Assembly (NCBI RefSeq): GCF_040222615.1 | Contig: NZ_JAVKCQ010000140.1 | Span: forward strand, 1-64,000 | DNA length: 64,000 nucleotides | Reading direction: 5' to 3' | DNA from: Haliea sp040222615 | GTDB lineage: Bacteria > Pseudomonadota > Gammaproteobacteria > Pseudomonadales > Halieaceae | Shown here: in pieces, positions 8,872 to 17,277 of the stretch | How the letters are laid out: each line of letters opens with the position of its first letter | Numbering within the stretch: the stretch's first letter is position 1 | Position numbers and translations under genes: made by a program | The notes under the pieces: model-generated | Database searches by the model: none | What the model was told of the DNA's origin: nothing | The model's input: only the letters and a program-made list of their open reading frames with translations

Positions 8872-9455
8872 ACGCGATCACCGAGATTCTTGCCTACCTG
8901 GCCCAGACCCTGCTGACCCTGGCTCTGCTGGCCATGGTACTGCGCCTCCTGCTGCAGCTGGTGCGGGCAGACTTCTACAATCCACTCAGCCAGTTTCTTG
9001 CCCGTCTGACCAATCCGCTGGTGCTGCCCCTGCGCCGGGTCGTACCCAGCCTCGGTGGACTGGACCTGGCCACCCTGCTGCTGGCGCTGGCACTGCAAAT
9101 GACGGCCATCGTAGTGCTGCTGGCGCTCAACGGCGTGGGGCCGCCCAATGTTGTCCTGCTGGTGGTATGGTCGGTGCTCGGCCTGGTGGGACTGGTGGTC
9201 AATATCTATTTCTTCGCCCTGCTGGCGATGATTATCCTCAGCTGGGTGGCGCCCGCCAGTCGCCACCCCGCCCTGCTGCTGCTGTTCCAGCTTACGGAGC
9301 CGGTTATGGCGCCTTTTCGCAGGATGTTGCCCAACATGGGCGGGCTCGATTTTTCCCCCATCCTGGTCTTCATCCTGATCAATATCATCCAGATTGCACT
9401 GCGCCACATGGCGGCAGGCGTGGGCCTGCACCCAGCGCTGGTGATTGGACTTTGA
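8868..9455 (+). CDS. yggT: YggT family membrane protein
   Basis: Integral membrane protein of 195 residues with two YggT repeats, each a pair of hydrophobic helices. The first repeat contains RADFYNPLSQFLARLTNPLVLPLRRVVPS and the second contains LLFQLTEPVMAPFRRMLPNMGGLDFSPIL. Biochemical function is not established; the family is linked to osmotic stress tolerance in E. coli. It starts with GTG overlapping the proC stop and ends overlapping the proposed metX start. Confidence 0.92.
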   Translation: MNAITEILAYLAQTLLTLALLAMVLRLLLQLVRADFYNPLSQFLARLTNPLVLPLRRVVPSLGGLDLATLLLALALQMTAIVVLLALNGVGPPNVVLLVVWSVLGLVGLVVNIYFFALLAMIILSWVAPASRHPALLLLFQLTEPVMAPFRRMLPNMGGLDFSPILVFILINIIQIALRHMAAGVGLHPALVIGL

Positions 9456-10602
9456 CCCCGACAACGTGAACCCTGCCAGCGTCGGTATCGTCGCGCCCCA
9501 GCGCGCGCACTTCACGGAGCCGCTAACCCTGGCCTGCGGCCGGGTTCTCACCGACTATGAACTGGTCTACGAGACCTATGGCGAGCTGAACGCCCGGCGC
9601 TCCAACGCGGTACTGGTGTGCCACGCCCTGTCCGGCCACCATCACGCCGCGGGCTACCACAGCGCCGGGGATCGCAAACCGGGCTGGTGGGACGAGTGTA
9701 TCGGCCCCGGCAAACCGATAGATACCAATCACTTCTTCGTCGTCAGCCTGAACAACCTGGGCGGCTGCCATGGCTCAACGGGCCCGGTTACCGTCAACCC
9801 GGAGACAGGCCAGCCCTGGGGTCCGGACTTCCCCTCGCTGCGGGTGCGGGACTGGGTACACAGCCAGGCCCGGCTGGCAGACTATCTCGGTATAGACTGC
9901 TGGGCCGCCGTAGTGGGCGGCAGCCTGGGCGGCATGCAGGCCATGCGCTGGGCACTGCTCTATCCGCAGCGTTTGCGCCACAGTGTGGTCATCGCTTCCG
10001 CACTGCGCCTGAGTGCCCAGAACATTGCCTTCAATGAGATTGCGCGGCAGGCGATACAGTCCGATCCGGGCTTCGCCGGCGGCCACTACCTGGCGCAGAA
10101 CACGCTGCCGACACAGGGGCTGGCGCTCGCACGCATGGTCGGGCACATCACCTACCTGTCGGACGATGCCATGGCCAACAAATTCGGTCGCGACCTGCGC
10201 TCCGGGACTCTGGAACTGGGGGATGAGACAGGCGCCGAATTCCAGGTCCAGAGTTACCTGCGCTACCAGGGCAGCCAGTTCTCCGGCAGCTTCGACGCCA
10301 ACACCTATATCCTCATGACCCGTGCCCTGGATTATTTCGATCTGGCGCGGGAGTACGATGACGACCCGGTAGCAGCGTTCCGCCGGGCCCAGTGCAGTTT
10401 CCTGGTGCTGTCCTTTTCCACGGACTGGCGTTTCTCGCCGCAGCGCTCCCGGGAAATCGTCGACGCGCTGATCGCCGCCGACCGTCCGGTGACCTATGCG
10501 GAAATCGAGGCTGAGGAAGGTCACGATGCGTTTCTGATGCCCATTCCCCGCTACCTGCAGTTGTTCGCCGCGTATATGCAGCGCGTACGGGAGAGCAGCT
10601 GA
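9445..10602 (+). CDS. metX: Homoserine O-acyltransferase (MetX type)
   Basis: Alpha/beta-hydrolase-fold enzyme activating homoserine with succinyl- or acetyl-CoA for methionine synthesis. In 385 residues: VLVCHALSGHHHAAG, NNLGGCHGSTGP, nucleophile Ser at about 160 in VVGGSLGGMQAMRW, and the C-terminal catalytic His in EEGHDAFLMP. Pseudomonas-type MetX proteins are reported to use succinyl-CoA, but I cannot assign the acyl donor from motifs alone. The start is uncertain: TTG at 9445 overlaps yggT, and a GTG at 9466 would give MNPASVGIV. Translation is coupled to metW through TGATG. Confidence 0.93.
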   Translation: MDFDPDNVNPASVGIVAPQRAHFTEPLTLACGRVLTDYELVYETYGELNARRSNAVLVCHALSGHHHAAGYHSAGDRKPGWWDECIGPGKPIDTNHFFVVSLNNLGGCHGSTGPVTVNPETGQPWGPDFPSLRVRDWVHSQARLADYLGIDCWAAVVGGSLGGMQAMRWALLYPQRLRHSVVIASALRLSAQNIAFNEIARQAIQSDPGFAGGHYLAQNTLPTQGLALARMVGHITYLSDDAMANKFGRDLRSGTLELGDETGAEFQVQSYLRYQGSQFSGSFDANTYILMTRALDYFDLAREYDDDPVAAFRRAQCSFLVLSFSTDWRFSPQRSREIVDALIAADRPVTYAEIEAEEGHDAFLMPIPRYLQLFAAYMQRVRESS

Positions 10603-11192
10603 TGCGTCTTGATCTTACCCACATCCAGCGCTGGATCGAGCCCGGGTCAAAGGTGCTGGACCTGGGCTGCGGCGACGGCGAGTTCCTGCAGCGGCTGCAG
10701 CAGCAGCGCGACGTCCGCGGCCTGGGGCTGGAAATCGATCCGGACAAGATCACCGCGGCCGTCGCCCGCGGCCTGAATATTGTTGAACAGGACATGGACG
10801 CGGGGCTGGACAGCTTCCCCGACCAGAGCTTCGACACCGTGGTCATGGCTCACGCCCTGCAGGCCGTGCACTTCCCGGACCGGGTGCTGGAGGAAATGCT
10901 GCGCATAGGTCGCCAGGGCATAGTCACCTTTCCCAATTTTGCCCACTGGAGTTGCCGTCTTTACCTGGGGACTCGCGGGCGCATGCCGGTATCCCGCTTC
11001 ATGCCCTATACTTGGTATGACACGCCCAATATCCACTTTTGCACGGTGCGGGATTTTGAGGCACTGTGCGCGGAGCGTGGCATTCGCATCCTGGCCCGGG
11101 ACATGGTGGGCAACACCGAGCGCACGCCTCTGCTGGCCAGCGCCTGGCCCAACCTGTTCGCGATCACCGCCATCTACCTGATCAGCCGTTGA
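10602..11192 (+). CDS. metW: Methionine biosynthesis protein MetW
   Basis: Methyltransferase-fold protein of 196 residues paired with MetX; in proteobacteria it is reported to be needed for full MetX activity. The SAM-like motif VLDLGCGDGEFLQ is near residue 20, followed by QAVHFPDRVLEEMLRIG, VTFPNFAHWSCRL and PYTWYDTPNIHFCTVRDFE, all typical of MetW. The start shares one base with the metX stop. Confidence 0.95.
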   Translation: MRLDLTHIQRWIEPGSKVLDLGCGDGEFLQRLQQQRDVRGLGLEIDPDKITAAVARGLNIVEQDMDAGLDSFPDQSFDTVVMAHALQAVHFPDRVLEEMLRIGRQGIVTFPNFAHWSCRLYLGTRGRMPVSRFMPYTWYDTPNIHFCTVRDFEALCAERGIRILARDMVGNTERTPLLASAWPNLFAITAIYLISR

Positions 11193-11199
11193 GGTGACC

Positions 11200-11634
11200 A
11201 TGATCCGCTACCTACGCTTCATTCCGGCGCTATTCCTCTGCATCGCCCTTGGCGCGGCAGCCCAGCAGTCCGAGCGCTTCGGGCCCTATGAGCTGCACTA
11301 CAGCGTGGTCAACACGACGTTTCTCGAGCCGCGGGTGGCGTCCAGCTACGGCATTGTCCGCGGCAAAAACCGCGCTATCCTTAACCTGGCTGTGCGCGAA
11401 CACGTTGCTGGCACCACCGAGCCACGCGGCATGCTGCTGCAGGGCAGCACCCGCGACCTGATCACCGCGCAGGCACTGGAGTTCCAGGAGGTTCGGGAGG
11501 GCGAGGCCATCTACTACATTGCCGAATTCCGTTTCATCAACGAGGAGTGGCGCTTTTTTACCATCGACTTCCGGCCGGAGGGAGCAGATGAGACCTTCCG
11601 CTTTGAGCTCAAGCACCAGCTGTACGAGCATTGA
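11200..11634 (+). CDS. DUF4426 domain exported protein
   Basis: Protein of 144 residues with a likely signal peptide (MIRYLRFIPALFLCIALGAAAQQ; predicted cleavage after AAA or AQ). The mature part, SERFGPYELHYSVVNTTFLEPRVASSYGI through FRFELKHQLYEH, matches the DUF4426 family, which occurs next to metXW in Pseudomonas relatives. Function unknown; the all-beta look suggests a small periplasmic domain. ATG at 11200 was preferred over GTG at 11194 because GAGGTG then serves as ribosome site. Confidence 0.85.
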   Translation: MIRYLRFIPALFLCIALGAAAQQSERFGPYELHYSVVNTTFLEPRVASSYGIVRGKNRAILNLAVREHVAGTTEPRGMLLQGSTRDLITAQALEFQEVREGEAIYYIAEFRFINEEWRFFTIDFRPEGADETFRFELKHQLYEH

Positions 11635-11639
11635 TCAGC

Positions 11640-12269
11640 GTGAGCACTCCCCTGCAGACCGTCGTCCTCGCCAGCGGTAACCGCGGCAAACTGGCGGAGC
11701 TGGCACGTATCCTGGAGCCACTGGGCCTGCAGCTGCGGGCACAATCGGAATTCGGAGTCCCGGAGGTTGAGGAAACCGGCCTGACCTTTGTCGAAAATGC
11801 CATCCTCAAGGCCAGGGCCGCGGCGCAGCACACCGGGCTGCCGGCAGTGGCCGACGATTCCGGACTGGAAGTCGATTTCCTCCAGGGTGCCCCGGGGATT
11901 CGCTCCGCGCGCTATGCCGAGGGCGGCGACGAGGCCAATAACCGCAAGTTGCTGGCCGCCCTGTCCGGCGTACCCAAAGCCGGGCGCAGTGCCCGCTATC
12001 AATGCGTACTGGTGTTCATGCGCCACGCCCTGGACCCCACACCGGTCATCTGTCAGGGCAGCTGGGAGGGTCATATCCTCGAGCAGCCCGCGGGCAGCGG
12101 CGGCTTTGGCTACGACCCGCTGTTCCATGTTGCCGCCTTCAATTGCAGCGCAGCCGAACTGGCGCCGCGCACCAAGAACCGCGTCAGTCATCGGGCGATC
12201 GCCTGCGCCCAGCTGGAACAGGCACTGCAGGGCTCCCTGCACAGCGCCGAATCCCCCCCGGGCAGCTGA
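11640..12269 (+). CDS. rdgB: Non-canonical purine NTP pyrophosphatase (ITPase/HAM1)
   Basis: Hydrolyses dITP, ITP and XTP to monophosphates, keeping deaminated purines out of nucleic acids. Signature regions: VVLASGNRGKLAEL at the start, FVENAILKARAAAQHTGLPAVADDSGLEVDFLQGAPGIRSARYA in the middle, GSGGFGYDPLF and SHRAIA at the end, the last two holding base- and phosphate-binding residues. The GTG at 11640 gives MSTPLQTVVLASGN; an in-frame TTG at 11631 overlaps the previous stop. Its stop overlaps the hemW start (TGATG). Confidence 0.95.
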   Translation: MSTPLQTVVLASGNRGKLAELARILEPLGLQLRAQSEFGVPEVEETGLTFVENAILKARAAAQHTGLPAVADDSGLEVDFLQGAPGIRSARYAEGGDEANNRKLLAALSGVPKAGRSARYQCVLVFMRHALDPTPVICQGSWEGHILEQPAGSGGFGYDPLFHVAAFNCSAAELAPRTKNRVSHRAIACAQLEQALQGSLHSAESPPGS

Positions 12270-13414
12270 TGCCTGAACTGCAATTGCCCCCGCTGGGGCT
12301 GTACATCCACCTGCCCTGGTGCGAGCGCAAGTGCCCCTACTGTGATTTCAACTCCCACGAGGCCAGCGTCATTCCGGAGCAGGCCTACATCGACAGCCTG
12401 CTGGCTGACCTGACCGAGGACGCCCACCACGCCCGGGGACGCAGCATAGCCACCCTGTTTATCGGTGGCGGCACCCCCAGCCTGTTCAGCGCCGGCGGTA
12501 TTACGCGGCTGATGGCGGGGATCGCCGCCCGGATACCCCTGGCGGCCAATCTGGAAGCCACCATGGAGGCCAACCCGGGCAGCGCCGAGGCGGAGAAGTT
12601 CGCAGGCTTCCGGGCCGCGGGTATCAACCGCCTGTCCATCGGCGTCCAGTCCTTCCAGGAAGCCCAGCTGCAGGCGCTGGGGCGAGTGCACAATGGCGAC
12701 CAGGCACATGCAGCGATTGCCGCCGCCCGGAGTGCCGGTTTCCAGCGCATCAACCTGGACCTCATGCACGGCCTGCCGCAGCAGGATGCCGGGCTGGCGC
12801 TGGCAGATCTCGCCACCGCCACCAGCTACGGTACCGGCCACCTCTCCTGGTACCAACTCACCATCGAGCGGAACACGGTCTTTCACAAACAGCCGCCGCT
12901 ACTGCCGGTGGAAGATGCGCTGGCAGATATCCAGGATGCGGGCGAGGCGCTGTTGGCGGGTACGGAACTGCGGCAGTATGAAGTTTCTGCCTGGGCTGCG
13001 CCCGGCCAGCAGTGTCGCCACAACCTCAACTATTGGGAGTTTGGTGATTACCTGGGCATCGGCGCCGGCGCCCACGGCAAGGTGAGCCTTACGGACGGCC
13101 GTATCCTGCGCTATGCCAAACGCCGCCAGCCCGATGCCTATATGGCTGCGGCAGCGACGGAGATGCAGGTGCAACCGCAGTGGCTGCAGGCGCGGGACCT
13201 GCCCGGGGAATTCATGCTCAACGCCCTGCGGCTGAACGCGGGCTTTCACCTGGCCGACTACACCGCGCGTACGGGTCTGGCCACGGACACTCTCCAACCA
13301 GCCCTGGACTCGCTTCTCGCACGCGGGCTCCTGCTGCAGGAGAAAGAGCACATACGCGCCACCGAGCTGGGGCGGCGTTTTCTCGATTCGGTGGTTGCGG
13401 AATTCCTGGTCTAG
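12269..13414 (+). CDS. hemW: Radical SAM heme chaperone HemW (coproporphyrinogen III oxidase-like)
   Basis: Radical SAM protein that inserts heme into target proteins; older annotations call it an oxygen-independent coproporphyrinogen oxidase. Of 381 residues the cluster motif is C18-X3-C22-X2-C25 in PWCERKCPYCDF. HemN proper has an additional cysteine after the CX3CX2C motif (CX3CX2CXC), which is absent here, where F follows D. Further: FIGGGTPSLF, MEANPGSAE, NRLSIGVQSFQ and the C-terminal HemN-like domain. The rdgB-hemW pair before trmB is common in gammaproteobacteria. Confidence 0.93.
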   Translation: MPELQLPPLGLYIHLPWCERKCPYCDFNSHEASVIPEQAYIDSLLADLTEDAHHARGRSIATLFIGGGTPSLFSAGGITRLMAGIAARIPLAANLEATMEANPGSAEAEKFAGFRAAGINRLSIGVQSFQEAQLQALGRVHNGDQAHAAIAAARSAGFQRINLDLMHGLPQQDAGLALADLATATSYGTGHLSWYQLTIERNTVFHKQPPLLPVEDALADIQDAGEALLAGTELRQYEVSAWAAPGQQCRHNLNYWEFGDYLGIGAGAHGKVSLTDGRILRYAKRRQPDAYMAAAATEMQVQPQWLQARDLPGEFMLNALRLNAGFHLADYTARTGLATDTLQPALDSLLARGLLLQEKEHIRATELGRRFLDSVVAEFLV

Positions 13415-13419
13415 CCGGG

Positions 13420-13522
13420 CACCTGGCCGGCCGCACCTCGCCGGCCGCACCTCGCCGGCCGCACCTGGCCGGCCGCACCTGGCCGGCCGCACCTGGCCGG
13501 CCGCACCTGGCCGGCCGCACCT
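13420..13522. repeat. 14-base tandem array B between hemW and trmB
   Basis: Seven complete copies of CACCTSGCCGGCCG (S is C in copies two and three, G otherwise) run from 13420 to 13517, then a partial CACCT that merges into the trmB stop. Each unit contains the 8-base palindrome GGCCGGCC or CGCCGGCC, so either strand can fold into several GC hairpins. The array fills the whole gap between two convergent genes. The regularity of copies four to seven suggests recent expansion. Confidence 0.95.
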
Positions 13523-14204
13523 ACATGCGGCGGAACAGCAGGTCCCAGACGCCGTGACCGAGGCGCTCGCCGCGCTGTTCAAACTTGGTCAGGGGCCGGG
13601 AATCGGGCCTGGGTGCAAAGTTGCCGCCACCGGCGGTATTCTCCAGCCCCGGCGTCGCCGACACCACCTCCAGCATTTGCTCCGCGTAATTTTCCCAGTC
13701 GGTTGCGAGGTGCAGGATGCCACCCGGCTTCAGGTAGGCAACCAGCTGTGCGGCAAAAGCCGACTGGATCAGACGCCGCTTGTGATGGCGCTTCTTGTGC
13801 CAGGGGTCGGGAAAGAATATCTGGATCGTATCCAGGGAGGCCGGCGGGATGCAGTCGCGCAGTACCTCGACCGCGTCGTGGCAGTAGATGCGGATATTGT
13901 CCACGCCCTGCTCCGCCATGCTGTGTAACAACTTGCCGACACCGGGACGGTGCACCTCGATGCCAATAAAGTCGGTGCCGGGCGCCGCCGCGGCCATGGC
14001 GACCAGGGACTGCCCCATGCCGAAACCAATCTCCAGCACCCTCGGGGCATCACGGCCGAACACTGCAGGATAGTCCAGGGAGCCATCACTGTGGGCAAGG
14101 CCGAAGCGCGGCCAATATTCATCAAAGGCACGCTGCTGGCCATCGGTGAGGCGGCCCATGCGCAGGACATAGCTGCGGATGGGACGGTGCGGGGTATCAG
14201 CCAT
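13521..14204 (-). CDS. trmB: tRNA (guanine46-N7)-methyltransferase
   Basis: Class I SAM methyltransferase forming m7G46 in the tRNA variable loop. The 227-residue protein shows RSYVLRMGRLTDGQQ, the SAM motif VLEIGFGMGQSLV, FIGIEVHRPGVG, and the diagnostic IQIFFPDPWHKKRHHKRRL. The ATG at 14204 is followed 3 bases after the DUF423 stop on the same strand, so they form an operon. Its stop codon touches tandem array B. Confidence 0.95.
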   Translation of the reverse strand: MADTPHRPIRSYVLRMGRLTDGQQRAFDEYWPRFGLAHSDGSLDYPAVFGRDAPRVLEIGFGMGQSLVAMAAAAPGTDFIGIEVHRPGVGKLLHSMAEQGVDNIRIYCHDAVEVLRDCIPPASLDTIQIFFPDPWHKKRHHKRRLIQSAFAAQLVAYLKPGGILHLATDWENYAEQMLEVVSATPGLENTAGGGNFAPRPDSRPLTKFEQRGERLGHGVWDLLFRRM

Positions 14205-14207
14205 GGT

Positions 14208-14585
14208 TCAGGGAAGCAGTTTCCAGGATGCGGCGGCCAGGCAACCCCAGCCGGCAATAAAAGCCAGGCCGCCCAGCGGCGTTATCGCACCCAACCAGCG
14301 CAGGCCGCTGAAACTTAGCAGGTACAGGCTTCCAGAGAACACCACCAGGCCCAGCAGAAACAGCCAGCCACTGTTGCGCAGCAGGTTCACGTGGGGATAG
14401 TTGAGCGCCAGGATGCCGACCGCCAGCAACGCCAGGGAATGGTAGAAGTGATACTGGACTGCCGTTTCGTAGACGCCAAGGGCATAGGTGTCCAGGCGGT
14501 TCTTGAGGGCGTGGGCGCCAAAGGCGCCAAAAGCGACGGCGAGGGCGCCACTGATGGCGGCGCTGGCAATAAAGAACTGGGCCAT
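14208..14585 (-). CDS. DUF423 family small membrane protein
   Basis: 125 residues with four predicted membrane helices; member of the DUF423/YgdD family. Recognisable pieces are FGAFGAHALKNRLD, YHFYHSLALLAVG, and LGAITPLGGLAFIAGW. Function is not established. It sits upstream of trmB on the same strand and downstream of rpoH, with a gap of about 70 bases to the rpoH stop. Confidence 0.88.
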   Translation of the reverse strand: MAQFFIASAAISGALAVAFGAFGAHALKNRLDTYALGVYETAVQYHFYHSLALLAVGILALNYPHVNLLRNSGWLFLLGLVVFSGSLYLLSFSGLRWLGAITPLGGLAFIAGWGCLAAASWKLLP

Positions 14586-14656
14586 GTCAGGTATCCGGCG
14601 GCAACGGGAGCGCCAGTGTAACGCAAAACGCCAGCGGCGCTCCCGCAGGACGACTA

Positions 14657-15511
14657 TCAGGCGACGATAGCGGTGCGCAGCTTTTTCATCGCGTTCTGCT
14701 CCAGCTGGCGGATACGCTCGGCCGAGACCTCGTACTTCGCCGCCAGCTCGTGCAGCGTGGCCTTCTCTTCCGCCAGCCAGCGCTGGGCGAGGATATCGCG
14801 GCTGCGCTCATCCAGGTCCGCCAGCGCGACATACAGCTGCTCTTCGCTGTTTTCCTGCCAGTCGTCGGATTCAACCGCCAGGGCCGGATCACTGCGCTGG
14901 TCTTCCAGATAGTACTGGGGCGCCTGCCAGGCATCGTCGTCATCCTGGTCCAGGGGTGAGTCGAAGGCGACATCGCGGCTGCTCAGCCGGCCTTCCATGC
15001 GCTGGACTTCGGCTATATCGACACCGAGGTCATTGGCCACGGCCTGCGCCTCTTCCGCGCTCAGCCAGGCCAGGCTTTTCTTGGCACTGCGCAGGTTGAA
15101 GAACAGCTTGCGCTGGGCCTTGGTAGTGGCGATCTTGACGATGCGCCAGTTGCGCAGGATAAATTCGTGCATCTCGGCTTTGATCCAGTGCACGGCGAAA
15201 GAAACCAGGCGCACACCCTTCTCGGGGTTGAACCGCTTCACCGCCTTCATCAGGCCAACATTGCCCTCCTGAATGAGGTCCGCCTCCGCCAGCCCATAGC
15301 CGGAATAGCTGCGGGCGATGTGCACCACAAAACGCAGGTGGGACATGACCAGTTGCCGGGCTGCTTCGACATTGTCGTTGTAGTACAGATCCTCTGCCAG
15401 CTCTCTCTCGCGCTCGGGGGTCAGCAGCGGAATGCTGCTTACCGCCTGGACATAGGCCGCAAGATTGGCGCCCGGGACCATCTGGTCGACCGGCAACAGG
15501 GTTTTGCTCAT
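14657..15511 (-). CDS. rpoH: RNA polymerase heat-shock sigma factor sigma-32
   Basis: Directs transcription of chaperone and protease genes. 284 residues, the normal length. Seen in order: region 1.2/2 with LVMSHLRFVVHIARSYSGYGLAEADLIQEGNVGLMKAVKRFNP, the RpoH box QRKLFFNLRS (sigma-32 specific, at about 130-140), region 4 with SAERIRQLEQNAMKKLR. The ATG at 15511 has GGAGAA seven bases upstream; longer in-frame starts would run into the operator described next. The presence of a CIRCE element in its promoter suggests HrcA repression in addition to the usual post-transcriptional control. Confidence 0.96.
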   Translation of the reverse strand: MSKTLLPVDQMVPGANLAAYVQAVSSIPLLTPERERELAEDLYYNDNVEAARQLVMSHLRFVVHIARSYSGYGLAEADLIQEGNVGLMKAVKRFNPEKGVRLVSFAVHWIKAEMHEFILRNWRIVKIATTKAQRKLFFNLRSAKKSLAWLSAEEAQAVANDLGVDIAEVQRMEGRLSSRDVAFDSPLDQDDDDAWQAPQYYLEDQRSDPALAVESDDWQENSEEQLYVALADLDERSRDILAQRWLAEEKATLHELAAKYEVSAERIRQLEQNAMKKLRTAIVA

Positions 15512-15539
15512 GCGAGATTCTCCATGTTCAATGAGGCCG

Positions 15540-15569
15540 ATTCTAGCACTCATTCCATTAGAGTGCTAA
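15540..15569 (-). promoter_or_regulatory. rpoH promoter overlapped by a CIRCE (HrcA) operator
   Basis: The inverted repeat TAGCACTC-N9-GAGTGCTAA spans 15543-15569. The CIRCE consensus is TTAGCACTC-N9-GAGTGCTAA, so 17 of 18 arm bases match and spacing is exact; the single mismatch is the outermost base at 15543. On the minus strand a likely sigma-70 promoter is TTAGCA (15569-15564), 18-base spacer, TAGAAT (15545-15540). The operator covers the -35 and spacer and reaches the -10, which is where a repressor would block polymerase. The rpoH ATG lies about 30 bases downstream. Confidence 0.85.
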
Positions 15570-15643
15570 TCGCGGGAAAGTTCCCTGAAAAACCCCGAGC
15601 CCCTGAGTATTTGTCTTTAATAACAACGGGTTGACAGACATGC

Positions 15644-16618
15644 TCAACGGGGAGCAATTCGCCCCAGATGACGGGAAACGGCCAGCCAGGCACCCGCCAG
15701 ACCGAGCAGTCCCCCCAGCACCACGAGGTTGAGGCTGCCCATGACCCCCAGCCCTCCCAGCTCGAAACTGCTTTGATAGAGCTCCGCCAGACGCGCCACC
15801 GGCTCGCCCAGGAACCACAGCGCGGCGGCAACCAGCAGGGCCGCAAAAAATCCTCCCCCAACCCCGTACCAGAGCCCGGTATAGAGGAAGGGTCGGCGGA
15901 CAAAGCCGTTGCTGCCACCCACCAGCTTGACCACGACGATTTCTTCGCGCCGGCTCTCAATGGCGAGGCGGATGGTATTGCCGAGAATCAGGACCACGCC
16001 CGCCACCAGCACCCCGCCCAATGCGAGCACCATGCGCCGACTCAGTTCCATGAGGGTATTGAGCCGCTCCAGCCAGGCCATGTCCAGAACGGCTTCTGCA
16101 ACCCGCGGGTCCGCCGACAGTTCCCGGTGCAGCGCCGCCACCGGGCCGGCTCCGGGGGCCGGCGTCACCAACAGCAGGTCGGGCAGCGGATTGTTGTCCA
16201 GGCTGTCGAGCACATCCGCAAATCCGGAAAGCAGGCTGAACTCCGCCAGTGCCTCCTCCCGGGAAACAAATACCACGGCCGCAATATCCGGCCTCTGCTG
16301 CAGCTCCCGATGCAACTCCCTGGCCTCGTCGGCGCTGGCGGTCGCCGTCAGGAACAGCGACAACTGGGCGGGACTGTCCCACTTGTCACTGAGCTTGCGG
16401 GCGTTGTCGAGAGCGACATCCAGGGCCGCGGGCAAGGCCAGGGCTATTCCTATCACCAGCCAGGTGAGCAGGCTGGACACAGGGTTGTCCAGCACCCGGG
16501 CCAGGCTTTCGGCAGCCGACAGACGATGATGGGTCAACCAGCCGTTGAAACGGTGGCGAATCCGCGCACGGCTGGTGCTGGCGCCGTCCCGCCGCGACCT
16601 GCTCTCAAGCGCACTCAT
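15644..16618 (-). CDS. ftsX: Cell division ABC transporter permease FtsX
   Basis: Membrane half of FtsEX, which couples septal ring assembly to peptidoglycan hydrolase activation. 324 residues: a basic cytoplasmic N-terminus, one membrane segment at about 50-70 (SLLTWLVIGIALALPAALDV), a periplasmic loop of about 100 residues, then three C-terminal helices, including RMVLALGGVLVAGVVLILGNTIRL with the following ESRREEIVVVKLVGGSNGFVRRPFLY segment typical of the family. It overlaps ftsE by four bases. Confidence 0.95.
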   Translation of the reverse strand: MSALESRSRRDGASTSRARIRHRFNGWLTHHRLSAAESLARVLDNPVSSLLTWLVIGIALALPAALDVALDNARKLSDKWDSPAQLSLFLTATASADEARELHRELQQRPDIAAVVFVSREEALAEFSLLSGFADVLDSLDNNPLPDLLLVTPAPGAGPVAALHRELSADPRVAEAVLDMAWLERLNTLMELSRRMVLALGGVLVAGVVLILGNTIRLAIESRREEIVVVKLVGGSNGFVRRPFLYTGLWYGVGGGFFAALLVAAALWFLGEPVARLAELYQSSFELGGLGVMGSLNLVVLGGLLGLAGAWLAVSRHLGRIAPR

Positions 16619-17277
16619 GCGCGGTTACTCACCAGGCGCCCGTCGCGCAGGGTCAGGATGCGGTGATGCAGGCGGGAAATCAGGGCCAGGTCATGACTGG
16701 CGATCAGCACGGTAACACCCACCTGGTTGAATGCCTCAAACAGTTGCATGATCTCCGCCGACAGCGCCGGGTCAAGGTTGCCGGTAGGTTCATCAGCCAG
16801 CAGGATGCGGGGCCGCGCCACCACCGCCCGGGCAATACCCACGCGCTGCTGCTCGCCGCCCGATAGTGTGATGGGCAGGGCTCGCTCCTTCGCCAGCAAA
16901 CCCACCTTGTCCAGGGCCGCCCGCACCCGGCGCCCGACCTCGCGCTGATCGTAGCCGGCAATCACCAGTGGCAGCGCCACGTTGTGGTAGACCGAGCGAT
17001 CAAACAGGAGCTGGTGGTTCTGGAACACGACACCGATGTTGCGGCGGTGGGCGGGAATACCCCGGTTACCGACCCGGGCCAGGTTCTGACCGTCGACAAT
17101 CACCTGGCCGCGACTGGGGCGCTCAATCAGCATGATCAGGCGCAGCAGGGTGCTCTTGCCCGCGCCCGAGTGCCCGGTGAGGAACACCAGCTCGTTCTGG
17201 CCGATCTCGACGCTGACTTCACTCAGGGCCTCGTGGCCCTCCGCGTAGCGTTTGCTGACACGGTCAAAAGTGATCAT
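16615..17277 (-). CDS. ftsE: Cell division ATP-binding protein FtsE
   Basis: ABC ATPase partner of FtsX. The 220 residues start MITFDRVSKRYAEGHEAL. Walker A is GHSGAGKSTLL near residue 36, the signature is LSGGEQQRVGIARAVVARPRILLADEPTGNLD including Walker B, and the H-loop His is in VLIASHDLALI. Overlaps of four bases on both sides with ftsY and ftsX show the tightly coupled ftsY-ftsE-ftsX operon seen in E. coli. Confidence 0.97.
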   Translation of the reverse strand: MITFDRVSKRYAEGHEALSEVSVEIGQNELVFLTGHSGAGKSTLLRLIMLIERPSRGQVIVDGQNLARVGNRGIPAHRRNIGVVFQNHQLLFDRSVYHNVALPLVIAGYDQREVGRRVRAALDKVGLLAKERALPITLSGGEQQRVGIARAVVARPRILLADEPTGNLDPALSAEIMQLFEAFNQVGVTVLIASHDLALISRLHHRILTLRDGRLVSNRA

